Source of the DNA: Pseudomonas antarctica
GTDB taxonomy: Bacteria > Pseudomonadota > Gammaproteobacteria > Pseudomonadales > Pseudomonadaceae
Assembly (NCBI RefSeq): GCF_001647715.1
Contig: NZ_CP015600.1
Coordinates: 868,001 to 932,000 of the forward strand
Reading direction: 5' to 3'
Length of the DNA: 64,000 bases
Shown: positions 37,563-47,339 of the stretch, in pieces
Position numbering within the stretch: position 1 is the stretch's first letter
Layout: every line of letters starts with the position of its first letter
Translations under genes and position numbers: made by a program
Notes under the pieces: model-generated
Told to the model about the DNA's origin: nothing
Database searches by the model: none
The model's input: only the letters and a program-made list of their open reading frames with translations

Positions 37563-37574
37563 TTATTTTGTACA
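37551..37574. promoter_or_regulatory. LitR/PplR-type operator 2 (TGTACA-N12-TGTACA)
   Basis: This is the second perfect copy, exactly 50 bp from operator 1 (about five helical turns). It encloses the -35 element of the leftward promoter. Confidence 0.8.
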
Positions 37575-37590
37575 AGTATTTGCGGGCAGG

Positions 37591-38819
<1,229 letters not shown>

Positions 38820-38838
38820 CTACGCCGACACCAATAGC

Positions 38839-38862
38839 TGTACAATATTGTTTTTTGGTATA
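38839..38862. promoter_or_regulatory. Degenerate LitR/PplR-type operator 3
   Basis: TGTACA, 12 nt, GGTATA (one mismatch to TGTATA) lies in the 211-nt gap between the divergent renalase-like gene and the TIGR01777-hemH pair. The spacing is identical to the two perfect sites at 37501 and 37551, which suggests co-regulation. Confidence 0.5.
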
Positions 38863-39000
38863 AGTTTTGGCGTACCTGTTCTTGTGGCGTGACCTATGGT
38901 TAAAGCTGAGGCTTAAACCAACGTAACGCCCCCTTACATAAAATCCCTGCTTATAAAATAGACTAGCGATGGGCGGCAAACGTTACATGAGGAGGAACCC

Positions 39001-39900
39001 ATGCATATTTTGCTGACCGGCGGTACTGGCTTGATTGGTCGCCAACTCTGCCAGCACTGGCTTGCCCAAGGGCATCGCCTGACTGTTTGGAGCCGTGAAC
39101 CGGACACCGTGGCCAAATGGTGCGGTGATGAGGTGTTGGGTGTAGGCCACCTGCAGGACGTGACAGGTCCCGTAGATGCGGTGGTCAATCTGGCCGGCGC
39201 GCCCATCGCTGATCGTCCGTGGACGAAAAAGCGCAAGGCCTTGTTGTGGAGCAGTCGCATCAGTCTCACCGAAACGCTGCTGGCGTGGATGGAAGGCTTG
39301 GCGCAAAAGCCGGCGGTGCTGATTTCCGGTTCAGCCGTGGGCTGGTATGGCGACGGCGGCGAGCGCGAATTGACCGAAGCCAGTGGCCCGGTGCTGGACG
39401 ACTTCCCCAGCCAGCTGTGTATCGCCTGGGAAGAAACCGCGTTGCGCGCCGAATCCCTGGGCGTTCGCGTGGTGCTGGTGCGCACCGGCCTGGTATTGGC
39501 GGCGCAGGGCGGCTTTTTGTCACGGCTGCTGCTGCCTTTCAAACTGGCGCTGGGCGGGCCGATCGGCGATGGTCGGCAGTGGATGCCGTGGGTACATATC
39601 AAAGATCAAATCGCCCTGATTGATTTTCTTCTGCACAAGGGTGACGCCAGCGGTCCTTATAATGCTTGCGCTCCGCACCCGGTGCGTAACCGCGAGTTCG
39701 CCAAGACCCTGGGCCGGGTGTTGCACCGCCCGGCGTTCATGCCGATGCCGGCGTTTGCATTGAAGGTCGGGCTGGGCGAGCTGTCCGGGTTATTGCTGGG
39801 CGGGCAGAAGGCAGTTCCCGAACGGCTGCTGGCTGCCGGTTTCACTTTTCAGTTCACTGAGTTGCACGCGGCCCTGGAAGACTTGTCCAGCCGCCTCTAG
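39001..39900 (+). CDS. TIGR01777 NAD-dependent epimerase-like protein (YfcH)
   Basis: This 299-residue SDR-like protein has an NAD loop [16 protein letters not shown] at the N-terminus and a C-terminal DUF1731 segment containing [20 protein letters not shown]. YfcH is implicated in cell-division/envelope work in E. coli, but no reaction is known. A near-ideal GAGGAGG ribosome site precedes the ATG at 39001. It is followed 14 nt later by hemH. Confidence 0.93.
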   Translation: MHILLTGGTGLIGRQLCQHWLAQGHRLTVWSREPDTVAKWCGDEVLGVGHLQDVTGPVDAVVNLAGAPIADRPWTKKRKALLWSSRISLTETLLAWMEGLAQKPAVLISGSAVGWYGDGGERELTEASGPVLDDFPSQLCIAWEETALRAESLGVRVVLVRTGLVLAAQGGFLSRLLLPFKLALGGPIGDGRQWMPWVHIKDQIALIDFLLHKGDASGPYNACAPHPVRNREFAKTLGRVLHRPAFMPMPAFALKVGLGELSGLLLGGQKAVPERLLAAGFTFQFTELHAALEDLSSRL

Positions 39901-39914
39901 AGATAGGATGTTGC

Positions 39915-40940
39915 ATGACGGATCACGCGTTGTTACTGGTCAACCTGGGTTCACCGGCGTCCACTTCGGTGGCCGATGTGCGCAGCTACCTCAATCAGTT
40001 CCTGATGGACCCTTACGTGATCGACCTGCCGTGGCCGGTGCGGCGTTTGCTGGTGTCGCTGATCCTGATCAAGCGTCCGGAGCAGTCCGCGCATGCTTAT
40101 GCCTCGATCTGGTGGGACGAGGGCTCGCCGCTGGTTGTCTTGAGCCGTCGCCTGCAGCAGCAAATGACGGCGCAGTGGACCCAGGGCCCGGTGGAACTGG
40201 CGATGCGTTACGGCGAGCCGTCCCTTGAAACCACCTTGATGCGCCTGGCTGCCCAGGGCATCGAAAAAGTCACCCTGGCGCCGCTGTACCCGCAGTTTGC
40301 CGACAGCACCGTGACCACGGTGATTGAAGAAGCCAAACGTGTCGTGCGCGATAAAAAGCTCAAGGTGCAGTTCTCGATCCTGCAACCGTTCTACGATCAG
40401 CCGGAATACCTCGACGCGCTGGTTACGAGCGTCCGGCCGTATGTGGAACAGGATTACGATCATTTACTGCTGAGTTTTCACGGCCTGCCCGAGCGTCATC
40501 TCACAAAGCTCGACCCTACCGGCGGGCATTGCTTTAAGGATGCCGATTGCTGCAAGAACGCCTCGCCCGAGGTGCTTGCCACTTGTTATCGCGCGCAATG
40601 CTTCAGCGTTGCGCGTAACTTTGCCGCGCGCATGGGGCTGCCGGAGGGCAAGTGGTCGGTGGCCTTCCAGTCGCGCCTGGGCCGGGCGAAGTGGATTGAA
40701 CCGTACACCGAAGCACGTCTGGAAGCGCTGGCCCAACAAGGCGTGAAAAAGTTGCTGGTGATGTGCCCGGCATTTGTGGCGGACTGCATTGAGACGCTGG
40801 AAGAGATTGGTGACCGCGGCCTGGAGCAGTTCCGCGAAGCGGGCGGCGAGGAGTTGGTGTTGGTGCCGTGCCTCAATGATGACCCGCAGTGGGCAGCGGC
40901 GCTCAATACACTGTGTGAAAGAGCGCCGTTGGCACTGTAA
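39915..40940 (+). CDS. hemH: Ferrochelatase
   Basis: This 341-residue enzyme inserts ferrous iron in protoporphyrin IX, the last step of heme synthesis. The N-terminal [10 protein letters not shown] is conserved, and the metal-binding His lies in [11 protein letters not shown] near residue 193. There are several cysteines in [17 protein letters not shown] lies 8 nt before the ATG at 39915. Placement with photolyase genes fits light/porphyrin stress. Confidence 0.98.
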   Translation: MTDHALLLVNLGSPASTSVADVRSYLNQFLMDPYVIDLPWPVRRLLVSLILIKRPEQSAHAYASIWWDEGSPLVVLSRRLQQQMTAQWTQGPVELAMRYGEPSLETTLMRLAAQGIEKVTLAPLYPQFADSTVTTVIEEAKRVVRDKKLKVQFSILQPFYDQPEYLDALVTSVRPYVEQDYDHLLLSFHGLPERHLTKLDPTGGHCFKDADCCKNASPEVLATCYRAQCFSVARNFAARMGLPEGKWSVAFQSRLGRAKWIEPYTEARLEALAQQGVKKLLVMCPAFVADCIETLEEIGDRGLEQFREAGGEELVLVPCLNDDPQWAAALNTLCERAPLAL

Positions 40941-40988
40941 TCAGATTGTCGAAACGATAGAAATCAAATGTGGGAGTCGGGCTTGCCC

Positions 40989-41154
40989 TAATGCCAGCCA
41001 GTTATGCGCAGATCCCCTGTAGGAGCGGGCTTGCTCGCGAAAGCGGTGGGTCAATCAACATCAATGTTTGCTGGGCCGCCTTCGCGAGCAAGCCCGCTCC
41101 CACATTTGATCTTCGCTGCATTGAGCATTTCGTTCGCTCAACTGACTGGCATTA
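40989..41154. mobile_element. Small inverted-repeat (MITE-like) insertion carrying a REPIN
   Basis: This 166-bp segment is bounded by TAATGCCAGCCAGTT and AACTGACTGGCATTA, a 15-bp terminal inverted repeat with one mismatch, and flanked by direct GGGCTTGCCC. It codes no protein and contains a complete REPIN at its centre. I cannot match it to a named element. Confidence 0.5.
41018..41104. repeat. REPIN inside the inserted element
   Basis: Arms TGTAGGAGCGGGCTTGCTCGCGAA and TTCGCGAGCAAGCCCGCTCCCACA pair almost perfectly about a loop of roughly 40 nt. This is the same class as the REPIN at 28667. Confidence 0.9.
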
Positions 41155-41250
41155 GGGCTTGCCCGCGATAGCGATGCATCAGCCACTGGAAGTATCGACT
41201 GACAAATCGCCATCGCGGGCAAGCCCGGCTCCCACATTGTTTTGTAGTGT

Positions 41251-41970
41251 TTACTCGTGGTGGGGTTCGCCGAGGAAGGTCAGCGAAGTGAACAGCCCCC
41301 GTGTAGCCACATCAGCATTGTCTTTTAGCGGCAGCTCCACTTGCGCGGCAATCACATTCAAACCTTCATTACGCACCAGCACTTGGGCCCGCCCGTCTTT
41401 GTCGGTCTCGGTGCTCAGGGTGTTCGGCGCATTGCGATAGTCGCCCACCAGCTTGATCCCCGCCGCTGGCTTGCCATCCAGCAGCACCCGCACGGGCAGT
41501 GACCTGCCAGGTCCTACCGTCAGCGGATCAACTTCCGGCAGGATCAACAGCTTGATCTGATCCAGCTTCGGCAACTTCGCCCCCGGCTGGTAAATCGCCA
41601 GGCTGTACTTGAAGGTCTGGGTCGACTCAATCGCCCCGGGCACTTTGCTGCGGCCCTGGTTGATCCACTTCTTGTCCGCCGTCTGCGACCACATCCCGTT
41701 ATCCAATGCGACGGCTAAAACGGCGGGCGATTTCAGCGGCTGCAGGCGCGCGTGGTCGGCCAGGCGCTCCACGGTCACCGGGATCATCTTGCCGCTGGCG
41801 TCATAGGCCCAGGCGCCGCTGATTTTCTGCGCCTTGAAGGCGTTATCTTCCGCGCCGTGGCCATAGATAACCTCGATGTTGCCGCGTCGTTGTTCGGTCC
41901 ACAGGCCGTGGGCCGAGACCTGGCTGGCAAACAACAAGCCGAGTACGGCCAGGGATTTGAAGGCTTGCAT
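41251..41970 (-). CDS. DUF4198 periplasmic protein
   Basis: This 239-residue exported protein has a signal peptide of about 21 residues ending SQVSA, so the mature chain should begin HGLWTEQ. The family has been linked to nickel/cobalt or iron uptake. His ends both the N-terminus and the tail (EPHHE), suggesting metal binding. It lies 12 nt after the TonB receptor gene and probably shares its transcript. Confidence 0.88.
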   Translation of the reverse strand: MQAFKSLAVLGLLFASQVSAHGLWTEQRRGNIEVIYGHGAEDNAFKAQKISGAWAYDASGKMIPVTVERLADHARLQPLKSPAVLAVALDNGMWSQTADKKWINQGRSKVPGAIESTQTFKYSLAIYQPGAKLPKLDQIKLLILPEVDPLTVGPGRSLPVRVLLDGKPAAGIKLVGDYRNAPNTLSTETDKDGRAQVLVRNEGLNVIAAQVELPLKDNADVATRGLFTSLTFLGEPHHE

Positions 41971-41982
41971 GGAGACGTCCTT

Positions 41983-44079
41983 TTACAGGTTGAGGGTCAG
42001 GCTGACGTTGACGTTGCGCGGCTCGCCGGGGTTGACCCAGTAATTGCTGTAGGAGCGCTCGTAGTACTTTTCGTCGAATAGGTTGTTGAGGTTCAGGCCC
42101 ACGGTGACGTTGTCACTGGCCTTGTAATGGGCGAGCAGGTCGACGGTGTGGTAGGCGGGCAGTTTGAAGCGACTGCCTGCCTCGCCGGAGCGATCGCCGA
42201 CATAGGTGAAGGCCGCGCCCACGTCTGAGCCGCGCAACGCACCATTCTGGAACTCATACACCCCCAACAGGCTGCCGCTGCGTTTGGCCACGCCGAGAAT
42301 TCGGCTACCCGTGGGGATGGCTTTGTCGCCCTTGGTTACTTCGGCGTCGATGTAGGCAAAGGCGCCGATGAGTCTGACGGCATCAGTCACTTGCCCGGTC
42401 AGTTGCAGGTCGAAACCCTGGCTGCGGGCCTTGCCCATGGCGCGGTTAAGGTCGGTGGCCGGGTCGAGTGCGAGGACGTTTTCCTTTTCGATATGGAACG
42501 CGGCGAGGGTGGCACTCAGGCGGTCGTCGAACAGCTCGCTCTTGATGCCGACTTCATAACCCAGACCTTCTTCAGGCTTGAAGGATTTGCCGCCGGCATC
42601 CAGGCCATTGTTCGGTTTGAACGAGGTTGAGGCGTTGGCGAATACACCGATGTGCGGTGTGAGTTGGTAAAGCAATCCTGCGCGTTGGGTCAGGGCATTG
42701 TGGGTTTGTCGGCTTTTGGCAGGGTGGCGGGTGAAGTCGTCGATGCTTTGTTCAAAGTGCTCAAAGCGCATGCCAACCATGCCGCGCAGGCGGTCGGTGA
42801 ACACGATCTGGTCTTGCAGGTTCAGCGCCTGGCTCTTCACCTGTTCGAATAAGTCGGTGCCGGAGCGTGCGCCGTCGGGTTTGGGTTGGCCATAGATCGG
42901 CTTATAGATATCGATGGGGTAGAGGCTGCCGCCGATAGCCGTCACGCGTTCCTTCTTGCGGTAGTCCTCGTATTCGGTGCCGATCAGCAGTTCGTGCTGC
43001 CAACTGCCGATGTCGAAAAGGCCGCGCAGTTCCAGCTGGGTGATGCTGTCGTGCCACCCGGTGGAGCGTTCGCGGTAGCGGCGGTTGACGGTGTGCCCAT
43101 CGGCGTTCAGCGCGCGGCTTTCCGACGCGTCGCCCCACAGGCTGCCTTGTTTGTAGTGGCTGGCGAGGCGCAGTTTCCAGGCGTCGTTGAGGTGATGTTC
43201 CAGGGTGGCTTGCAGGCGGTTGTTGTGGTTGCGGATGTTGCCGTCGTTGGGTTCGCCGAGGAAGGTCGAGCGGGACATGCCGTGGTTGGCGACAATGCCT
43301 CGGTCGAAGGTAGAGCTGTGGCGCACGAATTCGCTTTCCACCAGCAGGCTGGTATCCGGGTCCAACTGCCAGCTGAAAGAGGGCGCGACGAACACGCGCC
43401 TGGCGTCTACGTGATCGCGGAAGCTGTGGCCGTCTTCCACGGCCAGGTTCACGCGCGACAGCACGCGACCTTCGCTGTCGAGCGGGGTGTTCACATCCAG
43501 TGCTGTGCGATAACGGTCCCAACTGCCGGCGCTGGTTTGCACGGTGGTGAAGGCTTGCGGCTGCGGTTTCTTGGTGACGATATTCACGGTGCCGCCGGGA
43601 TCGCCGCGGCCATACAGGCTGGCAGCGGGGCCTTTGAGCACTTCAATGCGTTCGATATTGGCCGCATCTGGTGTGCTCGGGTAGCCACGGTTAGCGCTGA
43701 AACCGTCCTGATAGAACTCCGACGTGGTGAAGCCGCGCACGCTGTATTCGTAGAGCGTCAGGCCGCCAAAGTTGTTTTGCTTGGACACACCGCCGGCAAA
43801 TTCCAGGGCGCGTTCCACATCGGTGCTGCCCAGGTCTTTGAGCACCGTCGCGGGAATCACGCTGATCGATTGTGGGATGTCGCGAAGGGCCGTGTCAGTT
43901 TTTGTCGCGCTGGCGGAGCGGGTGGCGCGATAGCCTTTGACGGGGCTGGTGGCGGATTCATAGTCGTCGCTGGTGACGCTGATGGTGTCCAGTTCAACGG
44001 CGTTGTCTTCGGCGTAAGCGGGGTCGAGCAATAAACCCAAGGCCAGGCCCGCCATGGGAGCAAATCTTTGAGACGGCAT
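41983..44079 (-). CDS. TonB-dependent siderophore receptor
   Basis: This 698-residue outer-membrane receptor has a signal peptide, a TonB box-like LDTISVTSDDY, a plug domain (RDIPQSISVIPATVLKDLG; VLKGPAASLYGRGDPGGTVN) and a 22-strand barrel ending in NVNVSLTLNL with terminal aromatic-free Leu. The family imports ferric siderophores with TonB energy. The ATG at 44079 is chosen; a TTG at 44094 is an alternative. It forms a unit with the DUF4198 gene. The ligand cannot be told from sequence. Confidence 0.95.
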   Translation of the reverse strand: MPSQRFAPMAGLALGLLLDPAYAEDNAVELDTISVTSDDYESATSPVKGYRATRSASATKTDTALRDIPQSISVIPATVLKDLGSTDVERALEFAGGVSKQNNFGGLTLYEYSVRGFTTSEFYQDGFSANRGYPSTPDAANIERIEVLKGPAASLYGRGDPGGTVNIVTKKPQPQAFTTVQTSAGSWDRYRTALDVNTPLDSEGRVLSRVNLAVEDGHSFRDHVDARRVFVAPSFSWQLDPDTSLLVESEFVRHSSTFDRGIVANHGMSRSTFLGEPNDGNIRNHNNRLQATLEHHLNDAWKLRLASHYKQGSLWGDASESRALNADGHTVNRRYRERSTGWHDSITQLELRGLFDIGSWQHELLIGTEYEDYRKKERVTAIGGSLYPIDIYKPIYGQPKPDGARSGTDLFEQVKSQALNLQDQIVFTDRLRGMVGMRFEHFEQSIDDFTRHPAKSRQTHNALTQRAGLLYQLTPHIGVFANASTSFKPNNGLDAGGKSFKPEEGLGYEVGIKSELFDDRLSATLAAFHIEKENVLALDPATDLNRAMGKARSQGFDLQLTGQVTDAVRLIGAFAYIDAEVTKGDKAIPTGSRILGVAKRSGSLLGVYEFQNGALRGSDVGAAFTYVGDRSGEAGSRFKLPAYHTVDLLAHYKASDNVTVGLNLNNLFDEKYYERSYSNYWVNPGEPRNVNVSLTLNL

Positions 44080-44120
44080 GATAGAGCGTTCCAATGTCTA
44101 TATTGAAACAATATAACATG

Positions 44121-44139
44121 CCGAATGAGAATGGATTTC
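44121..44139 (-). promoter_or_regulatory. Possible Fur box upstream of the TonB receptor
   Basis: CCGAATGAGAATGGATTTC matches 11 of 19 bases of the Fur consensus, with the core AATGA-AAT intact. It is 42 nt before the receptor ATG. A separate ATATTG-AAA-CAATAT inverted repeat is at 44100-44114, nearer the ATG. Confidence 0.5.
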
Positions 44140-44187
44140 TTTTGAAATATTAGGATACAGGAGCCCGTGAACGGGCTCCCAAAGCCC

Positions 44188-45342
44188 TTATTCCTCTTCT
44201 TTCACCGGGGCAGGTGGTGGGCGCAAGCCGATTTCCGCCAGCAGCTTGATCTCTTTGCCGTTGCGCATCACCTGGATCGCCACCTTGTCGGTTGGTTTGA
44301 TCCGCGCCACCTGGTTCATCGACTTGCGGCCGTCACCGGCTGGTTCGCCGTCAATGCTCAGGATCACATCGCCCAATTGCAGGCCGGCTTTCTGCGCCGG
44401 GCCGTCTCGGAAGATCCCCGCGACCACGATGCCAGGGCGCCCGGTCAAGCCAAACGACTCGGCCAATTCCTTGGTCAACGGCTGCACTTCGATCCCCAGC
44501 CAACCGCGAATCACCTGGCCGTGTTCGATGATCGACTTCATCACTTCCATTGCCAGCTTCACCGGGATCGCAAAACCGATGCCTTGGGAGCCACCCGATT
44601 TCGAGAAGATCGCGGTGTTGATGCCGGTCAGGTTGCCATTGGCATCTACCAGTGCGCCGCCGGAGTTGCCCGGGTTGATGGCTGCGTCGGTCTGGATAAA
44701 GTCTTCGTAGCTGTTAAGCCCCAACTGGTTACGCCCGGTGGCGCTGATGATGCCCATGGTGACTGTCTGGCCGACACCGAACGGATTGCCGATGGCCAGG
44801 GCCACATCACCCACGCGCAGCCCTTCAGAGCGGCCGATAGTGATCGAAGGCAGGCTTTTGAGGTCGATCTTCAGCACGGCGAGGTCGGTTTCCGGGTCGC
44901 TGCCGACCACGCGGGCCAGGGTTTCGCGGCCGTCGCGCAGGGCCACGACAATCTGGTCGGCGCCGGTGGTCACGTGGTTGTTGGTGAGGATGTAGCCTTC
45001 CGGGCTCATGATCACGCCGGAACCGAGGCTGGATTCCATACGGCGTTGCTTGGGCCCGTTGTCCCCGAAGTAGCGGCGAAATTGCGGGTCTTCAAACAAC
45101 GGGTGTGCAGGTTTGTTGATGACCTTGGTGGTGTACAGGTTGACCACGGCGGGCGCGGCGATGACGACAGCGTCTGCATAGGTCACCGGGCCTTGCACCA
45201 CCGAATTGCTTTGCGGGGCCTGTTGCAGGTTCACGTCAAGGCTGGGTAAGCCCACCCACTGGGGATAACGCTGAATAATCAGCATCGCGATCAGCACGCC
45301 AGCCAACAATGGCCATCCAAAAAAACGCAGTGCCTTGAGCAT
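44188..45342 (-). CDS. algW: DegS-type periplasmic serine protease AlgW
   Basis: This 384-residue protease is anchored to the inner membrane by one N-terminal helix (residues 6-24) and cleaves anti-sigma factor MucA in response to envelope stress. The catalytic His is in ILTNNHVTTG, Asp in DLAVLKI, and Ser in NPGNSGGAL. A single PDZ domain follows. A mature tail ends in PVKEEE. AGGA 8 nt before the ATG at 45342 supports that start over the adjacent TTG. The Nif3-like gene lies divergently. Confidence 0.95.
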   Translation of the reverse strand: MLKALRFFGWPLLAGVLIAMLIIQRYPQWVGLPSLDVNLQQAPQSNSVVQGPVTYADAVVIAAPAVVNLYTTKVINKPAHPLFEDPQFRRYFGDNGPKQRRMESSLGSGVIMSPEGYILTNNHVTTGADQIVVALRDGRETLARVVGSDPETDLAVLKIDLKSLPSITIGRSEGLRVGDVALAIGNPFGVGQTVTMGIISATGRNQLGLNSYEDFIQTDAAINPGNSGGALVDANGNLTGINTAIFSKSGGSQGIGFAIPVKLAMEVMKSIIEHGQVIRGWLGIEVQPLTKELAESFGLTGRPGIVVAGIFRDGPAQKAGLQLGDVILSIDGEPAGDGRKSMNQVARIKPTDKVAIQVMRNGKEIKLLAEIGLRPPPAPVKEEE

Positions 45343-45444
45343 CAAGTAAGTCCTGACAGGTTGCAGGGGGCGGGAGAGCGCCCATAATGTCGCGCATTAT
45401 ACGAGGCTGCGAGCGCCTCGGAACGGGATATTTAGGAGTCTTTT

Positions 45445-46203
45445 ATGGCCGTGCCCCTTAGCACCCTGGTCGAGGAAGCGGACCGCTATCTCGGCAGCGC
45501 AAAAATTGCCGATTATTGCCCCAATGGCCTGCAGGTCGAGGGTCGTCCGCAGGTGATGCGCATTGTCAGCGGCGTAACCGCAAGCCAAGCCCTGCTGGAC
45601 GCCGCCGTCGAAGCCAAGGCCGACTTGGTGCTGGTGCACCACGGTTACTTCTGGAAGGGCGAAAACCCGTGCATTACCGGCATGAAGCAGTGCCGCCTCA
45701 AAACCCTGCTCAAGCATGACATCAGCCTGTTGGCCTATCACCTGCCGCTGGATCTGCACGCGGATGTTGGTAATAACGTGCAACTGGCCCGCCACCTGGA
45801 CATCACCGTCGAAGGCCCGCTGGACCCGAGCAACCCCAAAATCGTCGGCCTGGTCGGTTCTCTCGCCGAACCGTTGTCGCCGCGCGACTTCGCCCGTCGT
45901 GTGCAGGATGTGATGGGCCGCGAGCCGCTGCTGATCGAAGGCAGCGAGATGATCCGCCGTGTCGGCTGGTGCACGGGGGGTGGCCAGGGCTATATCGACC
46001 AGGCGATTGCGGCGGGTGTCGATCTGTACCTGAGCGGCGAAGCGTCCGAGCAAACTTTCCACAGTGCGCGGGAAAACGACATCAGCTTTATTGCAGCCGG
46101 GCACCACGCCACTGAGCGCTACGGGGTGCAGGCGTTGGGTGATTACCTGGCCCGGCGTTTTGCCCTGGAGCATTTGTTCATCGATTGCCCCAATCCGATC
46201 TAA
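45445..46203 (+). CDS. Nif3-like dinuclear metal centre protein
   Basis: This 252-residue hexameric YbgI/Nif3 family protein holds a dinuclear metal site. Metal-ligand patches are VHHGYFWKGE near residue 69, LPLDLHADVGNN near 103 and GHHATERYGVQAL near 218. The function is unknown, although it is universally conserved. TAGGAG precedes the ATG at 45445. It is followed by a compact REP hairpin and cysD. Confidence 0.95.
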   Translation: MAVPLSTLVEEADRYLGSAKIADYCPNGLQVEGRPQVMRIVSGVTASQALLDAAVEAKADLVLVHHGYFWKGENPCITGMKQCRLKTLLKHDISLLAYHLPLDLHADVGNNVQLARHLDITVEGPLDPSNPKIVGLVGSLAEPLSPRDFARRVQDVMGREPLLIEGSEMIRRVGWCTGGGQGYIDQAIAAGVDLYLSGEASEQTFHSARENDISFIAAGHHATERYGVQALGDYLARRFALEHLFIDCPNPI

Positions 46204-46220
46204 CGAACTCCACAGAAGGA

Positions 46221-46261
46221 ATGTGGTGCGGGCTTGTGTGGGAGCAAGCCCGCTCCCACAT
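46221..46261. repeat. Compact REP hairpin
   Basis: ATGTGGTGCGGGCTTG pairs with CAAGCCCGCTCCCACAT around an 8-nt loop. It looks like a REPIN whose internal loop has been lost. Confidence 0.75.
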
Positions 46262-46408
46262 TCGACCGAGGCAGGCCTAACTCAGTGGCATATTCATATA
46301 CCGTTTCGATCTAGCTGGCGCCCTGAATAGAAGAAGGTGCTGTGCTAGCATGCCCCGCTCGAACACGGCCCGCTGGCCGTCCATAAGATCGTTTTTCCGT
46401 GAGTAGCC

Positions 46409-47326
46409 ATGGTCGACAAACTGACGCATCTGAAACAGCTGGAGGCGGAAAGCATCCACATCATCCGCGAGGTCGCCGCCGAGTTCGACAACCCGGTGAT
46501 GCTTTACTCGATCGGTAAAGACTCCGCCGTGATGCTGCATCTGGCACGCAAGGCCTTCTTTCCGGGCAAACTGCCGTTCCCGGTGATGCACGTCGACACC
46601 CGCTGGAAATTCCAGGAGATGTACAAGTTCCGCGACAAGATGGTCGAAGAGCTGGGCCTGGACCTGATCACCCACATCAACCCGGATGGGGTTGCGCAGG
46701 GCATCAACCCGTTCACCCACGGCAGCGCCAAGCACACCGATATCATGAAAACCGAAGGCCTCAAGCAGGCGTTGGACAAGCATGGTTTCGACGCAGCTTT
46801 CGGCGGTGCCCGTCGTGATGAAGAGAAATCCCGCGCCAAAGAGCGCGTGTACTCGTTCCGCGACAGCAAACACCGCTGGGACCCGAAAAACCAGCGCCCG
46901 GAGCTGTGGAACGTTTACAACGGCAACGTCAACAAGGGTGAGTCGATCCGTGTGTTCCCGCTGTCCAACTGGACCGAGCTGGACATCTGGCAGTACATCT
47001 ACCTGGAAGGCATCCCGATTGTGCCGCTGTACTTTGCCGCCGAGCGCGACGTGATCGAGAAAAACGGCACGTTGATCATGATCGACGACGACCGCATCCT
47101 CGAGCACCTGTCCGACGAAGACAAAGCCCGAATCGTCAAAAAGAAAGTACGTTTCCGTACCCTTGGCTGCTACCCGTTGACGGGCGCGGTGGAGTCCGAA
47201 GCCGAGACGCTGACCGACATCATTCAGGAAATGCTCCTGACGCGAACTTCCGAGCGCCAGGGCCGGGTCATCGACCACGATGGCGCAGGCTCGATGGAAG
47301 ATAAAAAACGGCAGGGTTATTTCTAA
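46409..47326 (+). CDS. cysD: Sulfate adenylyltransferase subunit 2
   Basis: This 305-residue PAPS-reductase-fold subunit makes APS from sulfate and ATP with CysN. The PP-loop is [13 protein letters not shown] at about residue 31, and the conserved [15 protein letters not shown] follows. It lies 13 nt before cysNC and is the first gene of the sulfate activation operon. Confidence 0.98.
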   Translation: MVDKLTHLKQLEAESIHIIREVAAEFDNPVMLYSIGKDSAVMLHLARKAFFPGKLPFPVMHVDTRWKFQEMYKFRDKMVEELGLDLITHINPDGVAQGINPFTHGSAKHTDIMKTEGLKQALDKHGFDAAFGGARRDEEKSRAKERVYSFRDSKHRWDPKNQRPELWNVYNGNVNKGESIRVFPLSNWTELDIWQYIYLEGIPIVPLYFAAERDVIEKNGTLIMIDDDRILEHLSDEDKARIVKKKVRFRTLGCYPLTGAVESEAETLTDIIQEMLLTRTSERQGRVIDHDGAGSMEDKKRQGYF

Positions 47327-47339
47327 GGGGCTGTCACCA

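Larger units (their letters stand above)
40969..41236. repeat. REPIN split by an inserted inverted-repeat element
   Basis: The outer arms are TGTGGGAGTCGGGCTTGCC at 40969 and GCGGGCAAGCCCGGCTCCCACA ending at 41236. The left arm stops at a 10-bp GGGCTTGCCC (40979-40988), and that decamer reappears at 41155-41164, where the REPIN continues. The separating 166 bp thus looks like an insertion with a 10-bp target duplication. Confidence 0.75.

Noticed and set aside
40969..41236. Possible CRISPR-like repeat array
   Set aside because: The repeats are inverted pairs of REP type, not regularly spaced direct repeats, and no cas gene is present.
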